A DNA stretch of 39,907 nt, from assembly GCA_027485465.1 (NCBI GenBank), contig JAIXRA010000149.1, forward strand, positions 1 to 39,907, in the 5' to 3' direction. A model generated the notes under the pieces. That model had not been told where the DNA came from. It made no database searches and saw only the letters and a program-made list of their open reading frames with translations. Both the position numbers and the translations under genes were made by a program. Of this stretch, positions 34,149 through 39,907 are shown piece after piece (position 1 is the first letter of the stretch; every line of letters begins with the position of its first letter). This DNA comes from Bacteroidota bacterium. Its GTDB lineage: Bacteria > Bacteroidota > Bacteroidia > UBA7662.

Positions 34149-35431
34149 TCCTCCCTTTTCCCATCCACAGGCCCCCATCCCTGAAAGTGCAAGGCCAACA
34201 GCAAAGCCATAAAGGCACTGATACCCGCTTGGGTGCTGAGGGTGCAATCCAAAAACATGCTTCCTGCAAAAATTAAATGCACGGCTTCGACCCAACTTCG
34301 ATCCCGCAGGGGTCGATGCTTCCACAACAGCCACCAAGCCCATGCCAAAAGTCCCACCCCCGGTAGACCCAATTGGACTCCCAATTCCAACCATTGTTGG
34401 TGCGGCCGGTGGTAAGGGATTTCCAAGGGATGGTTTTCAAAGAGCTGGCGACCTATCGGAACCATATCCCCGGTACCAACTCCCCACCAAGGGTGTTGCA
34501 TCCACAAATCCAGGTAGGTTTTCCAATAGGTAAAACGCATTCCCATGGATGAAAATTCCGGTTCACTGTGGGGGTAACCCTGTTGGCTTTCTTGGATTTC
34601 ATGGATGGCTTCCAAGAACGGTTGTCGGACCGATTCCAAGGTATTCCAGGCCAAGAGGCTCAACAAGGCCAGGAGGCTTAATGCCCAAACCCGATGTTTA
34701 ACAACGGTATAGGCTTTCCAAGCCATCCACGCTAAACCAACCAAAAGACCTACCTGGCCCACGCGCCCTTTGAGCAAGACGAGCCCCGCCAAGAGCAGGG
34801 TCCAAGCAAGACCTCGGATCCACCAACCCAAGGCCCCTCGTTCCCCGGCCCGAAAGCGATTCATGGAATCGTTGAGTAGGCCCAACAGGGCCAAGGCAAT
34901 AAACAGGGAGGCCCGAGGGCGTTGCACCAAAGGGGAAGGAATTTCCGGGGTGCCCAACATCCACGGTTGTCCGGTCGCAACAATTTCTACAATCATCCCC
35001 GCTACCAAGAGATTGGCCACCCCAAATCCCAGCAAGGCCTGCCGCATGACCTTGGCGGAAGGGGTTCGCGTGCCCAGCATCAGAGGCAAGGTCAAAAAGT
35101 AATGTTTTTGATTGAGTTCCCAAAGCGTTTCCGCTCTATTCTCCGAATACAGCCCCCCGATCATGTACATCAAATAAAGGGCGGGGAATCCCCATAACAC
35201 AGGATGCTTTTTCCAGGACTTCCAGAACTGGGCGGCTTGGCCAGATCTACCCAACGAAGCCAGCCAGCAACAAGCCATCAGGGCTTCGGCCAGGGAACCC
35301 AGGGCTTTGGACAAGGGGATGGAGGCCACAAAAAGGATCCAGGCCAGGTCAAAAAGGCGCCGCTCAGGCCAGTGAGCCCCGGAGGCCAAGGGGCTTGGAA
35401 CGGCGTGGGTGGCGGCAGCAGTCTGGCTCAA
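34118..35431 (-). CDS. O-antigen ligase/Wzy-like membrane protein
   Basis: A 437-residue protein with about 11-12 hydrophobic segments and a large extracytoplasmic loop (about 275-350) of the Wzy_C/O-antigen ligase family. Typical elements: LLLAGLVLLKGRVGQVGLLVG before the loop, then YWKTYLDLWMQHPWWGVGTGD and HNxx-like YHRPHQQWLELGVQLGLPG. Members attach O-polysaccharide or other glycans to lipid A core or protein, or polymerise repeat units; the acceptor cannot be told. No ATG fits the start, so TTG at 35431 is proposed. Convergent overlap with GGGPS of 31 bp. No other glycan genes are adjacent. Confidence 0.85.
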   Translation of the reverse strand: MSQTAAATHAVPSPLASGAHWPERRLFDLAWILFVASIPLSKALGSLAEALMACCWLASLGRSGQAAQFWKSWKKHPVLWGFPALYLMYMIGGLYSENRAETLWELNQKHYFLTLPLMLGTRTPSAKVMRQALLGFGVANLLVAGMIVEIVATGQPWMLGTPEIPSPLVQRPRASLFIALALLGLLNDSMNRFRAGERGALGWWIRGLAWTLLLAGLVLLKGRVGQVGLLVGLAWMAWKAYTVVKHRVWALSLLALLSLLAWNTLESVRQPFLEAIHEIQESQQGYPHSEPEFSSMGMRFTYWKTYLDLWMQHPWWGVGTGDMVPIGRQLFENHPLEIPYHRPHQQWLELGVQLGLPGVGLLAWAWWLLWKHRPLRDRSWVEAVHLIFAGSMFLDCTLSTQAGISAFMALLLALHFQGWGPVDGKREDQSGTAHSKA

Positions 35432-35454
35432 TGAAAAGGTTCTTTTGACGCTTC

Positions 35455-35462
35455 CAAATTAA
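35455..35462 (-). promoter_or_regulatory. Weak -7 element of the O-antigen ligase-type gene
   Basis: Minus-strand TTAATTTG has one mismatch to TAnnTTTG, 23 nt upstream of the proposed TTG start. Confidence 0.3.
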
Positions 35463-35482
35463 CGATGGTAGAGCCAGGGCCG

Positions 35483-35490
35483 TATTTTTG
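35483..35490 (+). promoter_or_regulatory. Candidate ribBA -7 element
   Basis: TATTTTTG matches TAnnTTTG perfectly, 23 nt before the ribBA ATG, inside a 13-mer identical to that upstream of DUF177. I see no conserved FMN riboswitch in the short leader. Confidence 0.55.
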
Positions 35491-35513
35491 CGGAAACAAA
35501 CCCTTTCCCTGAC

Positions 35514-36725
35514 ATGTTGAACACCATCGAAGAGGCTATAGAAGCGATTGCCCGCGGGGGCGTTATTGTGGTGGTGGACGATGAAGACCGGGAGAACGAG
35601 GGGGATTTTGTCGCCGCGGCATCGTTGGTGACCCCCGAGATGATCAACTTTATGGCCACCTACGGGAGGGGTTTGATTTGCACCCCATTGCCCGAAGAAC
35701 GTTGTTTGGATTTGGATTTGACCCCCATGGTCACCCACAATACCACCTCCCACCAGACCCCCTTTACGGTATCGGTCGATTACCTGGGCGATGGTTGTTC
35801 TACTGGCATTTCGGCCCCGGACCGGGCTCGGACCATCCAGGCCCTAATGGACCCGACTTCGGTCCCGGAGGATTTTGGAAGACCTGGCCATATTTTTCCT
35901 CTCATGGCCCGCAAAGAAGGCGTTCTGCGTCGGGCGGGTCATACCGAGGCTTCCGTTGACTTTTCCAAATTGGCCGGTCTGCCCCCCGGAGGTGTGATCT
36001 GCGAGATCATGAACGAAGACGGGACCATGGCCCGGTTACCCGATTTGCGTCGCATCGCCGACCAGCACGGCCTGCCTTTGGTGAGCATACAGGATTTGAT
36101 TGCCTATCGTTTGCGCACCGAGAACCTCGTGACCCGCCTTGTGGAGGTGGATTTGCCCACCGTTCACGGCGATTTTCGTTTGGTGGCTTTTGGCCAAGAC
36201 GGCGTAGCCCAAGAACACCTGGCCTTGGTCAAAGGGGCATGGAATCCGGATGAAGCCATCGCGGTCAGGGTTCATTCATCCTGCATGACCGGGGATATTT
36301 TTGGTTCTTGTCGTTGTGATTGCGGACCCCAGCTGCACGAAGCCATGCGTATGATTCAGGAAAGAGGACGTGGCGTGATTTTGTACATGAACCAGGAAGG
36401 CCGCGGCATCGGTTTAATCAACAAACTCAAAGCCTATCGCCTTCAAGAAGAAGGCATGGATACCGTTGAGGCCAACCTGGCCTTGGGTTTTTCGATGGAC
36501 GAACGAGACTACGGGATCGGCGCCCAAATTCTGCGACAGTTGGGGGTCCACCGCATGGAGTTAATGACCAACAACCCCACCAAACGCGCCGGCTTGATTG
36601 GTTATGGATTGGAAGTGGTTTCTTACATACCAATATTGACGACGCCCAATCCCCACAACCTTCGTTACCTCGAAGCCAAACGGGACAAAATGGGGCATAG
36701 CCTGGAACTCCCCACGAAGCCATGA
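35514..36725 (+). CDS. ribBA: Bifunctional DHBP synthase / GTP cyclohydrolase II
   Basis: A 403-residue cytosolic enzyme that starts both branches of riboflavin synthesis. The N-terminal RibB half (1-~200) makes 3,4-dihydroxy-2-butanone 4-phosphate from ribulose 5-phosphate and has [20 protein letters not shown] and [12 protein letters not shown]. The C-terminal RibA half (~205-403) opens GTP and has the zinc cysteines in [18 protein letters not shown] plus [11 protein letters not shown]. Both halves look intact. It leads a rightward run and is translationally coupled to the first M16 gene (ATGA). Confidence 0.96.
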   Translation: MLNTIEEAIEAIARGGVIVVVDDEDRENEGDFVAAASLVTPEMINFMATYGRGLICTPLPEERCLDLDLTPMVTHNTTSHQTPFTVSVDYLGDGCSTGISAPDRARTIQALMDPTSVPEDFGRPGHIFPLMARKEGVLRRAGHTEASVDFSKLAGLPPGGVICEIMNEDGTMARLPDLRRIADQHGLPLVSIQDLIAYRLRTENLVTRLVEVDLPTVHGDFRLVAFGQDGVAQEHLALVKGAWNPDEAIAVRVHSSCMTGDIFGSCRCDCGPQLHEAMRMIQERGRGVILYMNQEGRGIGLINKLKAYRLQEEGMDTVEANLALGFSMDERDYGIGAQILRQLGVHRMELMTNNPTKRAGLIGYGLEVVSYIPILTTPNPHNLRYLEAKRDKMGHSLELPTKP

Positions 36726-37972
36726 AAACGGGCTTCACTAAAAAGATTCTGCCCAACGGCTTGACGGTCTTGGTGCACCCGGATCCGGACACCCGAATGG
36801 GCTCCTTGAATATAATGGTCAAGGTGGGTTCCAGGGACGAAGACCCGGAACATACTGGCTTTGCGCATCTCTTTGAGCATTTGATGTTTTCGGGTTCCCA
36901 ACACATTCCATCCTACGATCAAGTCGCTCAATCCATGGGGGCCGAAAACAACGCATTTACGTCCAACGATCTGACGGATTACTACCTCACTTTTCCGGCC
37001 CATCAACTGGAGGTGGCGTTGTGGTTGGAAAGGGATCGCATGGGCCATCCGGTCATCGATCAAAACGCGTTGGACACCCAAAAAAGTGTGGTCATCGAAG
37101 AATTCAAACAGCGTTATCTCAACCAACCCTACGGGGATGCTTGGCTCGAATTGCGGAACCTGGCCTATACCGTTCATCCCTACCGCTGGGCGACCATTGG
37201 CAAGGAACTGGCTCATATCGAAAAAGCCACCTTGGAGGTGGTATTGGATTTCAAAAATCGCTTTTATGCCCCCGATCGGATGATTTTGGCCGTGAGCGGA
37301 CCCTACGAATCAGAGCACGTTGTGGAAACCGTGCAACGCTGGTTTGGGGATTGGGCCCCATCGGGTTACCAGGCCGGACCTCGACCCCAGGAGCCGGTGC
37401 AGAACGGGATTCGTCGTTTGGACAAACATGGGTCCTTTCCGGCCCCTGCACTTTACATGGCCTTTCATATGCCCGGCAGGGGAGACGCGGCCTATCAAGC
37501 TTGTGATTTGATCACCGATGTGTTATCTCGGGGACAATCATCGCGGTTGTTCCGGGATTTGGTCATGGACCGTGGATTGTTTTCGGACTTGAATGCCTAT
37601 GTGACGGGGGATATGGATCCAGGCTTGTTGGTCGTCAGCGGGCATTGCGCCCCGGGTGTCGAAGTGGACCGGGCCGAAAACGCCGTATGGGAATCCCTGG
37701 AAAGGCTGCGTCACGAAGAAATCACCGACTTCGAACGCGATAAAAGTCTGCACCAAATCGAATCCTCCTTGGTTTTTGCCCGCTTGCAGGGTCTCAATAT
37801 GGCGATGAATCTATGTTATTTTGAGTACCTCAGCCGTGCCGAAGATTACGATCTCGAATTGGATCGTTACCGGGCCGTAACCCCGACCATGATCCGCGAG
37901 CAGGCCTTCACCATCCTTCAGCCCTCCAACGCCTCGGTCCTGAGGTATATTCCTTCTGATCATGAATCCTGA
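36722..37972 (+). CDS. M16 zinc peptidase, catalytic subunit
   Basis: A 416-residue inverzincin-type protease half. The inverted zinc motif HLFEH (His49, Glu52, His53) is intact, with the distal Glu in VVIEEF (126/127). The N-terminus [14 protein letters not shown] is the family start strand; no signal peptide is seen, so it is probably cytosolic. M16B enzymes act as pairs in which one subunit supplies zinc and the other the substrate-binding Arg/Tyr; the next gene fits as partner. Coupled to ribBA upstream (ATGA) and overlapping the partner gene by 11 bp. Confidence 0.92.
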   Translation: MKTGFTKKILPNGLTVLVHPDPDTRMGSLNIMVKVGSRDEDPEHTGFAHLFEHLMFSGSQHIPSYDQVAQSMGAENNAFTSNDLTDYYLTFPAHQLEVALWLERDRMGHPVIDQNALDTQKSVVIEEFKQRYLNQPYGDAWLELRNLAYTVHPYRWATIGKELAHIEKATLEVVLDFKNRFYAPDRMILAVSGPYESEHVVETVQRWFGDWAPSGYQAGPRPQEPVQNGIRRLDKHGSFPAPALYMAFHMPGRGDAAYQACDLITDVLSRGQSSRLFRDLVMDRGLFSDLNAYVTGDMDPGLLVVSGHCAPGVEVDRAENAVWESLERLRHEEITDFERDKSLHQIESSLVFARLQGLNMAMNLCYFEYLSRAEDYDLELDRYRAVTPTMIREQAFTILQPSNASVLRYIPSDHES

Positions 37973-39281
37973 CCTTCATCGCCGACCTTCGGTACCTGAT
38001 CAGCCTGAACTGACTTGGTCTTGGCCTGTCACGGCGGGAAACGAACACGTCTCCGCCTCTGTTTTGAACCTGGGCCGGGAACCTTTGTTAAGAATTGAAC
38101 TTCAATGGAAATCAGGGACCTGGGAAGAACCGGTTTTTTTATCCGGACGTTTGATGACCCGCCTATTGAGCGAGGGAACCACTCGTCATTCGGCTTCTGA
38201 ATGGACCGGTGCCATGGATTTTTGGGGTGCCCAAGCGCATTTTTCGATCGAGCAAGAGCGTTGCACGGCAACCCTTTACGTTTTGGAGGCTTATGTTGAT
38301 CATGCTTGGCCCTTGTTCCTGGAGGCTTTGATGGAACCGGCCTTTGATCCCGAAGCGTTGAATCGTGTGATCCAATCCAAAATTCAGCATTGGAACATTG
38401 AATCGCGAAAGGTCACAGTGGCCGCTTCCCGTCGCAGCCGTTCGTTGGTATACCCCTACGGGCATCCCGAGCAGCGGCTTTCTTTTCCAGCCGATTACGA
38501 AGCGGTCACGGTCGATGATCTACGGGTGGCCCATCGGTTATTGATCCGCCAAAAGGCTCCGGCCTTGGGTCTCTGCGGTCCCTCTGCGGATCGCTTCCTG
38601 CTGCGCATCTTGGCAGATGTGAAAGGCGCTTGGCCCCAAATAGACTTTGCTGCTTCTGAAGACACGTTAACATCAAAAGAGAATCTCTTGGAGCCCCTTT
38701 CCCTTGTGATTCCAGAGCCGACCCCTTCGCTGATGCACCTTCCCATGCCGGACGCGGTTCAGGTCGCCTTGCGTTCAACCTTGGTCTTCCCATCCAAAAC
38801 CCATCTCGATTACCATGCCCTCAAAATCATGACCGTTTTGTTGGGAGGGTATTTTGGTTCAAGGCTGATGCAGAATCTGCGTGAGGACAAGGGGTTAACT
38901 TACGGAGTAGGTGCGGGCTTGCGTTCTTTTGGAGACCACGCGTTGATGACCATTCAATCCGAACTTCAGGCGGGGTCCGCTGAATTGGCTCTGGAGGAGG
39001 TTCGCTTTGAAATGCAAAGGCTGCGCGAGGAGGAAGTTGGCAAGGGTGAATTTGGCAGGGTCTTGTCGTATTTGCGGGGGCAGTGGATGGCCGGAATGGA
39101 CGGTCCCCTGGCCATGATGGACCGTTATTGGGACCTATGGCACCACGGTCTTGGCGAGGACTTCCTTCGTCAATCGGTTCAAACCATGCGGGACTTGGAA
39201 CCTGCGACCCTTCGCCGTTTGGCCCAGACCTACCTGGATCCCGACAAGGCGGTGGTTGTTTTAGCAGGCCCCGGCCTTTGA
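37962..39281 (+). CDS. M16 peptidase-like, inactive partner subunit
   Basis: A 439-residue M16 homologue lacking the HxxEH motif; the corresponding region reads FLSGRLMTRLLSEG. The C-terminal Arg/Tyr motif is present (NLREDKGLTYGVGA), which in paired M16B enzymes positions the substrate peptide from the non-catalytic subunit. No signal peptide. The preceding gene supplies the zinc site, so the two probably form a heterodimer that degrades small peptides. An 11-bp overlap favours equal synthesis. Confidence 0.9.
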   Translation: MNPDLHRRPSVPDQPELTWSWPVTAGNEHVSASVLNLGREPLLRIELQWKSGTWEEPVFLSGRLMTRLLSEGTTRHSASEWTGAMDFWGAQAHFSIEQERCTATLYVLEAYVDHAWPLFLEALMEPAFDPEALNRVIQSKIQHWNIESRKVTVAASRRSRSLVYPYGHPEQRLSFPADYEAVTVDDLRVAHRLLIRQKAPALGLCGPSADRFLLRILADVKGAWPQIDFAASEDTLTSKENLLEPLSLVIPEPTPSLMHLPMPDAVQVALRSTLVFPSKTHLDYHALKIMTVLLGGYFGSRLMQNLREDKGLTYGVGAGLRSFGDHALMTIQSELQAGSAELALEEVRFEMQRLREEEVGKGEFGRVLSYLRGQWMAGMDGPLAMMDRYWDLWHHGLGEDFLRQSVQTMRDLEPATLRRLAQTYLDPDKAVVVLAGPGL

Positions 39282-39290
39282 TTTCCAAAC

Positions 39291-39298
39291 TATCTTTC
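39291..39298 (+). promoter_or_regulatory. Weak -7-like motif before scpA
   Basis: TATCTTTC differs from TAnnTTTG only at the last base, 10 nt before the scpA ATG. Confidence 0.3.
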
Positions 39299-39308
39299 GT
39301 CCCATTCC

Positions 39309-39907
39309 ATGAACGAGACTTATCAAATTCGTCTAAATCGCTTCGAGGGTCCCTTTGACCTCCTCTTGTTCTTTATCGAAAGGGATGAGTTGGACATTCA
39401 GGACATTCCTATCGGGCGGATTACCGCCGACTTTTTGGATTACATGCAGCAGATGGCGGAGCTCAATATCGAGCTCGCTTCCGAGTTCATTTTGGTTGCG
39501 GCGACGTTGATTCGCATCAAAGCCCGCATGCTGCTTCCTCGCCCAGAATTGGATGAACAAGGCGAAGAAATCGATCCCAGAGCAGACCTGGCAGCTCGAT
39601 TGCTGGAATACAAACGCTACAAAGCCGTGACCGAGGAGTTGCAGGCCATGGAGGAGCATCGTCAATCCTTGATACCTCGCGGGAACAAGGAACAGGAATG
39701 GACTCGAGTGGAGGAAAGCCTGGGCATAGACCAAGACCTCCTGCATGTGGATCTCTATCAGTTACTCAAATATTTTCATCAGGCCGTGGCCAGGGGAAGC
39801 GAACGGGTGAAAGTGGTTCACAAGGTGACGCCGTACCCGTATTCCATCGCGGCGCAGCGTAATTACCTGGCCAATCGACTCAATACCCGGGAATTTCTCA
39901 CCTTCGA
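39309..39907 (+). CDS. scpA: Segregation and condensation protein A (3' end outside window)
   Basis: An open frame from ATG 39309 to the window edge, 199 complete codons. It matches the ScpA kleisin: the N-terminal NRFEGPFDLLLFFIERDELDIQDIPI, then ELASEFILVAATLIRIKARMLLP, which binds the SMC neck, and the ARLLEYKRYKAV helix. ScpA bridges the SMC dimer with ScpB for chromosome condensation and segregation. The C-terminal winged-helix domain is cut off. It begins 27 bp after the M16 pair. Confidence 0.93.
   Translation, partial: MNETYQIRLNRFEGPFDLLLFFIERDELDIQDIPIGRITADFLDYMQQMAELNIELASEFILVAATLIRIKARMLLPRPELDEQGEEIDPRADLAARLLEYKRYKAVTEELQAMEEHRQSLIPRGNKEQEWTRVEESLGIDQDLLHVDLYQLLKYFHQAVARGSERVKVVHKVTPYPYSIAAQRNYLANRLNTREFLTF

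Noticed and set aside
1-39907. CRISPR array, prophage, insertion sequence, integron or defence island
   Set aside because: No regularly spaced repeats, transposase, integrase, phage structural or known defence genes were found; all 35 genes fit ordinary core or envelope functions.

Overview
The window is a gene-dense bacterial chromosome segment, almost certainly from Bacteroidota and probably a compact Flavobacteriales-type (Cryomorphaceae/Schleiferiaceae-like) genome. The reasons are a fused SecDF, a secreted protein with a type IX secretion (T9SS) C-terminal domain, a TonB receptor with a carboxypeptidase-like N-terminal domain, a bacterial GGGP synthase, the pdxA-DUF177-rpmF-fabH-efp-accB-accC gene order, and repeated TAnnTTTG (-7) promoter octamers at the heads of transcription units. 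The placement below phylum is inference. I count 35 protein genes, the first and last cut by the window edges. I see no tRNA, rRNA, CRISPR array, insertion sequence, prophage or convincing strong terminator. The longest stretch without a gene is about 150 bp.

Layout. 1-3473 (+): secreted esterase, exported GH13 glucan hydrolase and cytidine deaminase. 3621-6258 (+): T9SS-exported repeat protein and a small hypothetical. 6352-10316 (+): secDF and a DUF58 protein. 10292-13034 (-): operon mtgA, lptF/lptG-type permease, EamA transporter. 13113-16973 (+): membrane-attached glutathione peroxidase, CrtW-type carotenoid ketolase and TonB receptor, all overlapping. 16957-17337 (-): small HAD phosphatase. 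17411-30172 (+): a 12.8-kb run of VIT1-type transporter, leucyl aminopeptidase, pdxA, DUF177, rpmF, fabH, efp, accB, accC, nfu, a fused methylmalonyl-CoA mutase and its MeaB-type GTPase; a second promoter lies before DUF177. 30140-33400 (-): purQ, a DUF6427-like membrane protein and an unknown exported protein. 33399-34148 (+): GGGP synthase. 34118-35431 (-): O-antigen ligase-type protein. 35514-39907 (+): ribBA, an active/inactive M16 peptidase pair and scpA, which runs off the end.

Together these are mostly housekeeping and envelope functions: protein export, peptidoglycan and LPS assembly, fatty acid initiation and malonyl-CoA supply, B12-dependent methylmalonyl-CoA metabolism, vitamins B2 and B6, purines, and pigment or peroxide defence. 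I do not see an obviously new defence or mobile system.

The most unusual signals are architectural. (1) One polypeptide joins a MutA-like half to a complete MutB-like mutase. (2) The GGGP synthase and the unknown exported protein share a CATG start overlap, and each has its candidate -7 promoter inside the other's coding sequence, so the two transcription units face each other. (3) All four convergent gene pairs overlap at their 3' ends. (4) In two cases the promoter octamer is only 4 nt from the start codon, which predicts leaderless mRNAs. (5) A near-perfect 15-bp direct repeat with 21-bp spacing lies just upstream of the purQ promoter motif.
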